Shown here: positions 48,653 to 59,982 of the stretch, in pieces | How positions within the stretch are numbered: position 1 is the stretch's first letter | How the letters are laid out: every line of letters begins with the position of its first letter | Assembly: GCA_025677815.1 (NCBI GenBank) | Contig: JAIXMP010000012.1 | Span: 682,001-746,000 of the forward strand | Direction of reading: 5' to 3' | DNA length: 64,000 nt | Origin: Phascolomyces articulosus | Lineage: Eukaryota > Mucoromycota > Mucoromycetes > Mucorales > Lichtheimiaceae | Position numbers and translations under genes: made by a program | The notes under the pieces: generated by a model | The model's database searches: none | The model's input: only the letters and a program-made list of their open reading frames with translations | Told to the model about the DNA's origin: nothing

Positions 48653-50931
48653 ATGTCACATGGTGGTCGTGCATTCCAAGCACATGGGTACTCGGCCATT
48701 TCACCTGATGCATTAAGAGCCCATCGTCAATCCATGATTAATCAACAACAACAACAATATGTTCAACAACAACAACAACAGCAACAACAACAGCAACAAC
48801 AAGCTGTCATGACCAGTGTTTCTACCCCAAGTACAAGTTCTGCTTATAGTAGTAATCATCACCATGCGGCGGCTGCCGCTGTGGCGGTTGCGGCTGCGGC
48901 AAGTGGTGGAGGTCCTGGTGGCAACAATCCTACTACAACAGCAACACCTAGTAATAACCATCATACAAGTCCAATCAATAGCCAACAACATCAACAACAA
49001 CAAAGAACAAGACCACCACCTCCTTTAGATACTATGTATTGTGATAGTTGTAACGTACTTCGCCATGCTACATACTTTACAGATGACCGTGGTATAAAGT
49101 ATAATGTATGCATCCTATGTCGAGCACCTAATACACAGCAACAGCAGCAGCTGCTGCAGAAGCGCAAACAAATACATGAAGAACAAGAGCGGGCCTTTAA
49201 ACATGTACGATATAATCAATACCATCAATATCAACAGCAACAACAGCAGCCACAGCAGCAGCAGCCTCCCCAGCAACAACAACCTCCACATCAACAGCAA
49301 CAACAACCTCCACATCAACAGCAACAACAACAACAACAGCAGCAATTAACTTCAAGGTTTTTACATACACCACCTAGTGGTTCTCCATCTATTCAAGTCA
49401 AAACGTCTCCACCCAATTTTTCGGCATCACCCCTGCGTACTCAGTCTCAATTACAATCTCATGTGCAAGCCCAAACGCTTCAACCATCGCTACCTTCTTT
49501 ACCAATGCCTCCACAACAACAACAACAACAACAACAACAACAGCAACAGCAGCAGCCACCTCAACATCTTCATTTACCGCCTTATCAATCGACTCCGCAA
49601 CAACAACATCAACAGCCACCCCCACCGCCACCTAATGTAGATCATCGTCCATCACAATCTCCCATACCACCCCCTTCCATACCTCCAGGTGCAACTACCA
49701 TTGCACCTGTTTCAGCTAGTGTGAGTATGGCTGCTGCTGCCGCTGCTGCTGCCGCTGTATCCCAACCACCTTTACCACCTCCACCTCATCAACAACCACC
49801 TCCACGACTTCAACATCCACCCCATCCACCACCACAGCAGCAACAACAGCAACAGGCAGGTCTCCCTACTTCTGGACAACCACAACCACAACAGCAATCG
49901 CCTCATCCAAATATGATAAATGGCAATACTGGAGGAACAGGGACAGGATCAAGAGGTGGAGGTAGAGGAAGAGGAGGGAATGCTGGTTCAACAACGACAG
50001 GCAATGGTCGGATATCACCCAAACAACAACAAGTGAAAACAGAAGTATTAAGTTTGGATGGATTTGTTCATGCATTAGAACAAGAAACTGAATTTGATCG
50101 AAAACATTATGATGTGGATATTACACCTTTGATTCAACGGTATGGACCAGGTGCTGGATTTTCTCAATTGGGTCGTGGTGTATGTGAAAAAGTCTTGTCA
50201 GGAACCAAGTTTAATTTCAGGTAAATGATATGTTTTCAATATGGAGAATGAAACCATGTTGTATGGGATGGATATAAACTCACCATGTGTGTGTATGTGT
50301 TGGGGAAAATTTTTATAGTCTTAAAGATCAACGACGATCCATCAAGATGCCAGATACGTTATCTACGTTACGATACTATTGTTCACAACGTGCGGATACC
50401 GCCAAACCAAGAAAAGCCAATGATCATCCGAAAGCAACGAACCGGTACGATTGCGCTGGCGCATTAACCATCATTATTGATTTGCATAAAAAGACAGCTC
50501 ATGTGACGTTAATACATAAACACTCTCACCCACCGTTTGTTCCACATCATAACCATCATTATCATAATAACAATAATAATAATAATTCATCTGCCGCATC
50601 CTCTTCTTCATCCCAAGCAAATCCTCAAGCTGCCGCTCAAGCTGCCGCTCAAAAACAACAACAAAAACGGTTACAACAACAACGTAAAGCAAAACAAATT
50701 GAACAACAATTTGAAACGTTACGTCAAAAAGTGATGGATTTTGGAAGATTATTGGAAACACAACAAGCGTTCAAAAATAAGGATTTCGTTCAGGTGGCTT
50801 CAGAAGCATTTGCAGGTGCAGAAGAAATGTTGACAGCTTGTTCACAAGCAGATCAAGCGGCAGCAGCTGGTATGACCATTGCTCAACCATCCAATTATAC
50901 CAAACATTACAATAAGAAAGGAAATGTATAA
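48653..50931 (+). CDS. Polyglutamine-rich putative zinc-binding transcriptional regulator
   Basis: Two exons (48653-50220 and 50319-50931) give 726 residues. About half of it is Gln, Pro, His and Ala runs encoded by CAA/CAG repeats. A zinc-knuckle-like module lies at about 128-157: CDSC, then CILC, with about 18 residues between the pairs. A second conserved block (about 523-600) has C544, C568 and a terminal H-x-H (IHKHSH) in the order C-C-H-H, as in WRKY/GCM/FLYWCH-type DNA-binding folds. It is preceded by RYYCSQR and RYDCAGALTIIIDLHKKTAH. A GGGRGRGG patch (RGG-like) sits at about 440. The architecture suggests a nuclear regulator, but the family is not named with certainty. Confidence 0.8.
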
Positions 50932-52072
50932 TTAATTCCAAAAAAAATCTTTATACTTTTTTTGTTTTTACTTATTTTTTCTGTTTTGTATATAAAAAAA
51001 AAGTATGATCATCAGAAGATGATTATTATTATTATTATTTAATGTTAGAATTTTTAAGGATTTATCATGTTGGGGTGTGATAGTATACTCTTTGGGAAGT
51101 GTGGTACGTGTATGTGAGACATATTTGTATTAAAAAAGCGAGAGAGAGGAGAGACCAAGATCAAGATATCCTTTTAAGCGTGTGATGTATGAAGTGAACA
51201 TCTAAATATTTAGAGTATTACATAATATACCACGTTTGGTTACATGAAATAACGAGTGACAGCTCCATTTCTATTATCCTGGTTTAGAACACTAATGTGA
51301 GTTTCTTTATCCTTCCCCCCATCCTTACCACCCCCATTTCTTTTCTTCTTGGGGGACGGGTCCAGATGGTAGAAATCAGAAAGCTGAGAAAAATATAGAG
51401 AGTACTGTAAGAAACGGACCTCATCTTCTCCCCCAGATAACAAGTCCGGCATGAATTTTTAAATAATAAAGTTCTATCCCAACTTTTTTTTTATCTGTAG
51501 TATACACTGCTTGCCATATTAGCTAGAATTACGTTCAATGAACGATATGTACCACTACTTTACACGTTTTAAGAACACTACGTTGTTCTTGGATTCTTTG
51601 TTATTATGACTCATTTTGTTTTCTATTTTTTTTTTCTTCAAACGAAAAATATCGATCATAGCAATCAAGACACTGATTTATAAAATAACAAGAATGTATT
51701 TTCAGATATTTATTGATAAGAATCAGTCCTAGATGGAAATTGTTTCTCTCTTGTTTATCAAAATGAATGACTAGATAGACTGAGTCATAGCAAAGCATAA
51801 GCCCAGAATTCTTCTAGTGAAAAAATAAAAAGAATATTAGATCCACCCCAAAATTAAGCAAAAGCCCGATGAACGGACCACCCGGCGTGGACTACCGAAT
51901 GCCAACTTGATCTGAAACAAACTCAGTCATATCGTTTTCAATCGGAAATGTACGCCGGGACCACCTTCCAGATCAATATAAAAAATACTTGGCAAGTCAA
52001 GCCATCGTATTCGTATTTTTATACAAGTTATATGTCCATTGTTGTTATTACTACCACAATTTTCTTATCATT
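50932..52072. other. Spacer upstream of the PDR transporter
   Basis: It contains a 3' tail with TTATT repeats, then AT-rich sequence. A GC-richer patch at 51860-51970 (GACCACCCGGCGTGGAC, ACGCCGGGACCACC) about 100-210 bases before the transporter ATG contains related inverted CCACC/CCGGCG words. It could hold regulatory sites. No gene is visible. Confidence 0.5.
51876..51965 (+). promoter_or_regulatory. Candidate promoter sites of the PDR transporter
   Basis: GGACCACCCGGCGTGGACTA and the partly inverted ACGCCGGGACCACCTTCC stand out as GC-rich words in AT-rich sequence shortly before the start codon. Fungal PDR pumps are commonly controlled by zinc-cluster factors that bind inverted CGG/CCG triplets. 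The assignment here is inference. Confidence 0.3.
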
Positions 52073-55000
52073 ATGACAAAATCATTTGCCTTAAACTCAT
52101 TCCGTCCCCCAGGAGAAACTAGGAATAACGAGGAAGATGTAGAAAAGAATCATCGTTTTTCAAGAGCAAACTCTTCTAGTACGATCAATTCTATGGTGGA
52201 TGTAGATGGTAAGTCAATAGTAAATCAACATCTTCTTTTTTTATATATTGTGTACGTATAATCGTACGAAAAACCAAAATGAATTACTATTCTTATTAAC
52301 GTTGATATTTTATTCTATATTTTATGACATGATAATATATTAGATGCCATGGAAAAATACGGAAAACTCAAACGAGAATTATCTCAAGTCAGTCGTCAAG
52401 CCTCTGTGTGCAATAACAATGACATTAAATTAGAGGAAGGAACTATTACTGAAGATGAGTTTGTCCTTGATGACTATTTACGAAATTGGTCAAATCAAAG
52501 TGAACAGGCTGGTTTAAAAGCAAAAGCATTGGGTGTTGTTTGGAGAAATTTGACTGTAGAGGTATGTCATGATAAATTATACAAAAAAATATATAATAAT
52601 TATATAATGAGTATGTGCATACTCATATGCTTTTTATTGCAACAGGGTCTTGGTACTGATGCCCATACCATTCCTACCTTACTGAGTAGCGCAACTAAAA
52701 TCTTGACACCATGGAAATTCTTTGGTATCGGTGATACGACAACTCGCAAGACCATCTTGAATAACTTGACTGGATTTTGTAAAGAAGGTGAAATGCTTCT
52801 TGTATTGGGTCGTCCTGGTTCCGGTTGTACAAGTCTACTCAATGTATTGGCCAATATGCGTTCATCCTATACAAAAATTGATGGTCAAGTCAATTATGGT
52901 GGCATTGATCATGAAGAATTTGCCAAACGTTATCGAGGTCAAGTCGCTTATAATTCCGAAGAAGATCAACATTATCCTACGTAAGTTTTTGTCCCGTTCT
53001 GTATATAGTTTTTATAGTTATCTCTTATTGGATAAAATTATAAACTAAATCAAACAAATAATAATATTAATAATCTATCTTATTGATTAATTGAATATTA
53101 GCTTGACTACCAAACAAACCCTTCAATTTGCATTGCGAACAAAAACACCGGGTACTCGTCTTCCCGAAGAAACCAAACAAGTCTTTATCAACAAGATCAT
53201 TTTTCTTTTGGGAAGCATGTTGGGTTTGACAAAAAAAATGAATACGGCTGTAGGTGATGCCTTTTTACGAGGATTATCTGGTGGTGAACGCAAACGTCTT
53301 TCCATTGCTGAAGTCATGACTACTCAAAGTGCCATTACCTGTTGGGATTGCTCCACACGTGGATTAGATGCTGCTTCGGCGTATGATTATGCTAAATCAC
53401 TTCGGATCATGACCAATATCCTCAGTGCAACCACCATTGCCAGTTTATACCAAGCCTCTGACTTCATCTTTTCCTTGTTTGATAAAGTGCTATTGTTGGA
53501 TCAAGGTCGATGTCTTTATTTTGGTCCTGTGACAGAAGCCAAAGCTTATTTTGAAGACCTGGGTTTCTATTGTCAACCACGTAAATCAACACCTGATTTC
53601 TTGACTGGGTTATGTAATCCAGCGGAACGTGAGATTCAACAAGGTATTGATCCAAACACCGTCCCTCGTCATGCCTCCGATTTTGAACGCGCCTATCAAT
53701 CCTCTGATATGTACCAACGTATGCTCTCGGAATTGCAAGAATATGAAAACAGGTTGGCTCATGAAAACCATGCCCAAAGTTTCAAAGATGCTGTTGATGA
53801 AGAAAAACAAAAGTATGCTTTTGACAAACAACCTTATATAGCATCGTTTTATCAACAAGTCAAAGCCCTTGTTATTCGTCAATCCCAATTGTTAGTCAAG
53901 GATCGTGAATCGCTCATGTCTCGCTATACGACAGTACTTGTAGTTTCCTTGATCACGGCTTCTTGTTTCTTTAAACTTCCATTGAATGGCACTGGTGCAT
54001 TCGGTCGTAGTGGTGTGTTGATGTTTACGGCTTTGACCAATGCATTTTTATCCGAAACAGAGTTGATTCCGTTTTATGCAGGAAGACCTATTTTGGATAA
54101 ACATAAACATTTTGCCATGTATCGACCCTCTGCCTTTTATCTTGCTCAAGTACTCATGGATATTCCTTTGGCTATTGCACAAGGTATGTTTTTTTTTTGT
54201 ATTCATTTTTTGGTATATACATTGGGTGGTTATATAATAACAAATGAAACTAACGATAATATGGATAAATTATATAGTGATTCTTTATACTATTTGTTCC
54301 TACTTTATGAGTTCACTCAATTTGACGGCTGGTCGATTCTTTACCCATATGCTCATTTTATTTTTTATCAACATGACAATGAATGGCGCGTTTCGATTTT
54401 TGGGTACTTTGGTTCCCAAATATTATACAGCGTCTCAACTCGCTGGGATGGTGATATTGATGATGTTCATGTACATTGGTTATATGATTCCATATACTTC
54501 GATGCACCCTTGGTTCTTTTGGTATGTAATTTATTTATTTTTCTTCCGCTACCAAGAAATGTAAATTATTTTTTTTTAGATACTTGATGACTTATCAATA
54601 TATATTCATCTTTAATATTATTAGGATTTTTTGGATAAATCCAATTGCTTACGGTTACAAGGCACTGCTGATCAATGAAATGTCTGGCCAAGTTTATTCT
54701 TGTGACGGTGTTGGGAATTCAGTTCCTTTTGGTCCAGGTTATGATAACTGGGAATACAAGACTTGTACCATGACAGGCGCTAAAGCTGGTCAAGACTTTG
54801 TGTATGGTGATGACTATTTACGTACCTTGAATTATGAACCTACTCATTTGTGGGCTCCCAATTTTGTGGCACTCGTTGGATTCTTTTTATTGTTTACTTT
54901 TTTGACATCATTGGCCATGGAGTTGTATAATAAAGGAGGGGATGCTGGTTCGGGTAGCAGTACAAAGTTGTATCTTCCTGGTAAAGCACCCAAAGTACGT

Positions 55001-57078
55001 ACAGATCAAGAAGAAGAAGAGCGTATCAAGCGACAACAAGAAACCAGTGGAAATATGAGTGGCAACAATAACGCTTCTGCTACAGGTGCTACCTTTTCAT
55101 GGCATCATGTCAATTACCATGTTCCTGCTCCAGCTAATGGTGGATCACTTCAATTACTCAACGATGTTTCCGGTATTGTAAAGCCTGGCCATTTGACAGC
55201 ATTGATGGGTTCCTCCGGTGCTGGTAAAACAACACTTTTGGATGTGCTCGCTCGACGCAAGACTATTGGTAAAATTGACGGTCGTATTTACCTTAACAGT
55301 GAAATTCTTTTGGATGATTTTGAACGTATTACTGCCTATTGTGAGCAAATGGATATTCATCAACCCATGATGACTATCCGTGAAGCCATGCGATTCTCTG
55401 TCTATTTACGTCAAGATCACACAGTTTCTCGATCTGAAAAAGATGCTTACGTGGAAGAAATTATTGAACTTTTGGAAATGGAAGATATCGGTGATGCACA
55501 AATTGGTACAGTAGAAGATGGCGCTGGTATTTCCGTGGAAGAACGCAAACGATTGACTATTGGTATGGAATTGGTCAGCAAACCCAAATTGTTATTCTTG
55601 GATGAACCTACCTCCGGATTGGACGCCCAAAGTTCGTCTAATATTGTTCGATTCTTGCGCAAATTGGCCAATGCTGGTTGGCCTGTCTTGTGTACCATTC
55701 ATCAACCTTCAGCAATTCTTTTTGAACATTTTGACCATTTGTTATTGCTGGTCCGTGGAGGTCGTACTGCTTATTATGGTGAGATTGGTCCTGGTGCACG
55801 TACCATGATTGATTATTTTGAATCAAATGGGGGTCCAAAATGTGCTCCAGAAGTAAACCCTGCTGAATATATTTTGGAAGTTGTGGGTGCTGGTACAAGT
55901 GCAGGAGCTCAATTACCGTCAAAAGAGTGGGCTGATATTTGGAAAAATTCGCTTCAAGCAAAAGTATTGGAAGAAGAACTGGAATCGATTCATCAAACAG
56001 CCGATACACAACCAACACGCAAGACTTTGACCTATGCCACATCCGTTTGGACTCAACTCCAATTAGTGGTTGCTCGCATGTTGACCATTTATTGGCGATC
56101 CACGTCTTATAATTTGGGCCGATTTGTCTCTGTCATGTTTACTGCTTTGTTTGTCGGCTTTTCGTATTGGAAATTATCCAATACTGTGTCAGATTTACAA
56201 AATCGTTCATTTGTTATGCTTGCTACGTTATTAATGGCTGATACTTTGGTACGTTGTTTATTCTGTATATGTGCAATATCATGGATAAGAGCCAATTTTT
56301 TTTACTGATACCAAAATAATGTTATGTATAGATTCTTGCTGGCCAACCTAAATTTTTAACTGAACGTTTATATTTCCGTCGTGAATACGCGTCTCGTTTT
56401 TATGGTTGGATCCCATTCGCCGCATCCTTTGTTGTCGTCGAGATCATCTACGGTTTATTCTTTGCTGCTTTCTTTTTATGTAGTATTTATTGGAGTGCTG
56501 GATTGGTCAACGTATCAGAAGCTGTTGGATTTTTTTACATTATGCTTTTCTCTTGTATTGTTTGGTCTGCCATCCTGGGCTTCATCATTGCTTCTTTGGG
56601 TGAACACGAAATAATGGCCGCTGTCTTGAATACTTTGGTCATGGTGATTCTCATTTTATTTGCCGGCTTGATGCAACCCCCAGATGCCATGCCTAATTTC
56701 TACAGCGCCTGGCTCTATTGGATCAATCCATTCCACTACTACACTGAAGGTTTACTAGTGAATGAAATGAAACACTTGACGGTGGAATGCAAACCAAAAG
56801 ACTTGATCCAATTCATGGCTCCCCTTAGTCAAACATGTGGTGATTATATGTCCAATTTCTTTGCTTTGGATGGTACAGGTTATATTGCTAATCCGGATGC
56901 GGTGGGTACAATCTGTCAGTATTGTCCTTATAAATCGGGCAAAGAGTTTTATTCTAAACAATACGGCTGGAGTGAATCACATCAATGGCGTAATTTTGCT
57001 ATCATGATTGCATTTGGTGTATTTAACATTCTGGTTTTCTTTGGTCTTTGTTTCTGGAGACGTAAAGCTCAACGATAA
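52073..57078 (+). CDS. PDR-type (ABCG) multidrug ABC transporter, full size
   Basis: Seven exons (52073-52208, 52344-52561, 52646-52980, 53102-54183, 54278-54521, 54625-56248, 56332-57078) give 1461 residues in the order NBD1-TMD1-NBD2-TMD2. NBD1 has the fungal degenerate Walker A GRPGSGCTS (about 173-181, Cys replacing the catalytic Lys), an intact LSGGERKR signature (about 288) and a degenerate Walker B ITCWDCSTRGLD. NBD2 has the canonical GSSGAGKTT (about 866), a variant signature SVEERKR (about 977) and LLFLDEPTSGLD. This split gives one complete ATP site, as in Pdr5/Cdr1. Plasma-membrane efflux of drugs or lipids is expected. TMD2 ends with the Cys-rich extracellular loop (CKPKD, CGDY, CQYC) typical of the family. 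Confidence 0.95.
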
Positions 57079-58495
57079 AACAATAGAAATAGAAAAATAG
57101 ATACTACCCGTATTAAAGTATCACTGTTACCCCTCATCCTTCTTCTGTAAATATGTTTGTTTTGCTCCCTAGTAATCTGTTTATAAATAAACTCCAAATT
57201 CGTATAAATACAAGTCTTTTTTTTTTTAGAAAAGGAAAGTCAATGCAGGAACCAAAATAGATGCTTAAAAAATGAAAAGTTTATTATATGGAAAAATCAC
57301 ATATAAATTTGTTTCTTTTACAGGCGTGCTTTTATCCATATCATAGATATATCCAAACAGTATACAATTTTTTATCTAAGTCTATTATCGTTATCTTTTT
57401 CCTATCCATTGCGTACGGCATCGTTTTTTGGGTGATTTGATTCAGACGTACTAGTCGATTCAGATTGACAACCGATATTGTTTTTTTAAAAAACATTGCC
57501 TAAACGAAATGGATAGTAAAAATAATAGGATATTAAAGGATAAGTGAACATATATATATTTGCTGTTTAAAAATCATTGAAGAATATGACCACGTTTATA
57601 TGATATGCTCCATATATTTTAAATTCTACTCGTTGTATTTTTTTTAAAGTATTTATAGTACGCATCTTGGATCAAGTTTACTACTATCCTACTATGTAAC
57701 ATAAATTTTGCCCTCTTACTACCCCAGTAGTCTACTGTCAATCAATTCCAAAAAAAAAAAAAAAACCATAAGCCATCAACACAGACAAATAACCAGTTAT
57801 TAACATTTTCGGGATTATTTGGATAGATATTTTTATATTTGCAATCGTATTCCTTATTCAAGTATCACATTTAGATATCAAAAAATACGTATAAAATACA
57901 CCACCATTTAGCTATATGATACAAAAAAAAAGAATATAAGATATATACAGAAAGTGTTAAAAATATTATGTAGAGATAAACATACTTGTTTTGGCTGAAA
58001 GGTAACAGTAGCATTTTATATATTATATATTGGAAAATAAATGTATTATTCATAGGAAATTCGGTGTTTATGATGGCTATATCTTGTTCTGTCAAATGTA
58101 AACTGTCGATAACAACTATTTTCTTCATCGATCCAAGAAAAAATGTCAGTTTTATTAGTGAAATTTTGGTGCTATACCATATTTGGAAATGAAAATTGAA
58201 ATATTTAAAGTTTGGACTATAAGCAACAATAGCATAAGAAAGATAGAGTGAAGCCATTCACTAACAAATACTTTTCAAAAAATAAAGTGTCCATCATATA
58301 ATTTATCGATTTCGATTCAATTGAAAATCATATGTATTAACTGCAGTCTTCTTCCAACCCCAATAGCAGGCATTATCAAACTTTCAATAGTTTGACGAAG
58401 ACCTGACAGAATGATATATATAGTAAAATGTGCCACCAAAAAAAAAAGCCATTACAATAATGAAACGTTACACGTATGCTGAGTCTTGTTTTTAA
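57079..58495. other. Spacer between the PDR gene and the 7-TM gene
   Basis: AT-rich with poly-A/T runs. Chance open frames on both strands (57871-58257) are hydrophobic and low-complexity. I see no supported gene. Confidence 0.5.
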
Positions 58496-59383
58496 ATGCA
58501 ATTCTTTCCTGTAATATATTTTTATACTTCTTCCTTTTCTTTTGTTGTTTTCTATTATATGGTTCTTTTGTCCACTGCTTTAATTACTCTCTTACGAATT
58601 CCTATTTTCATTTCATTTTTTCGAAAAACACGAATAAATCACTTCACCAATTACTATTACATATGGCTTCCAGCAATTGCAGTATGGATCGAGGATGGGA
58701 TATGTTTCCATTTCGCCATACTCAAGCCTGCGGATTACATAGAATTAATAGAATATTTTAACAAATCCTTGGTCGATGGCTTTTTCCTTCTCAAAGCAGT
58801 CTTGATCTTGTTTGCATTTTGGAAATATTGGACTACATTCACCAAGAGCATGGAGAGAAAAAAATCACTACAAAAAGAAGAAGAAGCACAACAAAAAGTA
58901 GATACAACAACAGCAACGTTATTTACAATATCTTTATCCGATTACAAATTTGGACGAATGTATCTTACTCTATCAATTGTGCTTTCTATATTCGTCTATG
59001 TAATTGATACCTTTGATACCATGACAACAAAGGGAAATCTATTTATTTACCCTGTTCTTCTACTTTGGATACATGAATTACAACTTTTTATTTTTCTTTG
59101 TTCTTCCATTGTGAATGATAATGACAAGAACAAGACTTCATTCCTTGTGTTCCAGTGTTTTTTGATAATACTACCCATTCACACGGTGTACCAAGTCATG
59201 ACCTTATTATTGACCAAGTGGGGTTTTTTGTCTGCATGGATGAACGAATCTTCTTTTACTATCACATTTATGGTACTTCAACTCTTCATGGCACAGATCG
59301 CTATTATGGGGAAAATACTTCGAGTCGCAACGGAAGGTATCCTTGATTGGCCAGATTTTGACCAAGAGCATATTGTAGCATAA
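58496..59383 (+). CDS. Intronless seven-helix membrane protein of unknown function
   Basis: A 295-residue open frame without introns. About seven hydrophobic helices are visible, near residues 14-33, 54-72, 92-112, 152-172, 182-206, 215-238 and 255-275. A charged Lys/Glu-rich loop (KSMERKKSLQKEEEAQQK) lies between helices 3 and 4, and the tail ILDWPDFDQEHIVA is acidic. The helix count suits a receptor- or transporter-like protein, but no family motif is recognised. Balanced codon use and length argue that it is real. It converges on the Boi-like gene. Confidence 0.75.
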   Translation: MQFFPVIYFYTSSFSFVVFYYMVLLSTALITLLRIPIFISFFRKTRINHFTNYYYIWLPAIAVWIEDGICFHFAILKPADYIELIEYFNKSLVDGFFLLKAVLILFAFWKYWTTFTKSMERKKSLQKEEEAQQKVDTTTATLFTISLSDYKFGRMYLTLSIVLSIFVYVIDTFDTMTTKGNLFIYPVLLLWIHELQLFIFLCSSIVNDNDKNKTSFLVFQCFLIILPIHTVYQVMTLLLTKWGFLSAWMNESSFTITFMVLQLFMAQIAIMGKILRVATEGILDWPDFDQEHIVA

Positions 59384-59982
59384 AATTCAAAATTAATTGT
59401 TTTTCATAGATATATCCTTGTGAATAGTAATGCATTTTTTTTCCTTATTGAACCAGTAAATATAAATAAATTACCTTAAATTTACTCAAGTAGAACCAAT
59501 CATTATTCATTTCGAATGTTGGCAATATAACGATAAGAGGACGATCCTCTTTCTTTTTCCTATATATAAATGTCAGTATAAAATGGAACACCTTCTTGAA
59601 TAAGACCACAGAATTGGAAGATAGTATTGCTTCTTTATCAAAAATCATTGCTTTATATATATAAATATAGCATATAATGTTTAGTTTAGGAAAGAGAAGT
59701 TGTTGCGAAAATACATTAATTAATACAATAATATGGGTTACTAACTAAGTACGGTAAAATAAGAAAAAATAACAAAATAATATAAAATAGTACAAAAATG
59801 AAATAGAAGTTAAAAAAATATGAGAGAAAAAAAAGTCTATGTATAAAATAGATATATATATGTAAATAATAATAATAATATGAAGTAAGAGGTGCGAAAA
59901 AAAGACAGGTGAGAGGGAAGGAGAAGGAGAAGGAGGAGTAATATCGTAATGTTGTAATTGTTGCCATTTCTTATATGTAAAA
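59384..59982. other. Convergent 3' spacer
   Basis: AT-rich non-coding sequence between converging genes, with many A-runs and TA repeats. Confidence 0.6.

Noticed and set aside
48713..49631. Long frames rich in Leu/Val/Asn on other frames of the polyQ gene
   Set aside because: They are shadows of the CAA/CAG repeats (reading as Asn/Ser or Leu runs) in the real gene.
57871..58257. 128-codon hydrophobic minus-strand frame
   Set aside because: Ile/Phe/Tyr-rich composition follows from AT-rich DNA. No charged-loop pattern or homology.
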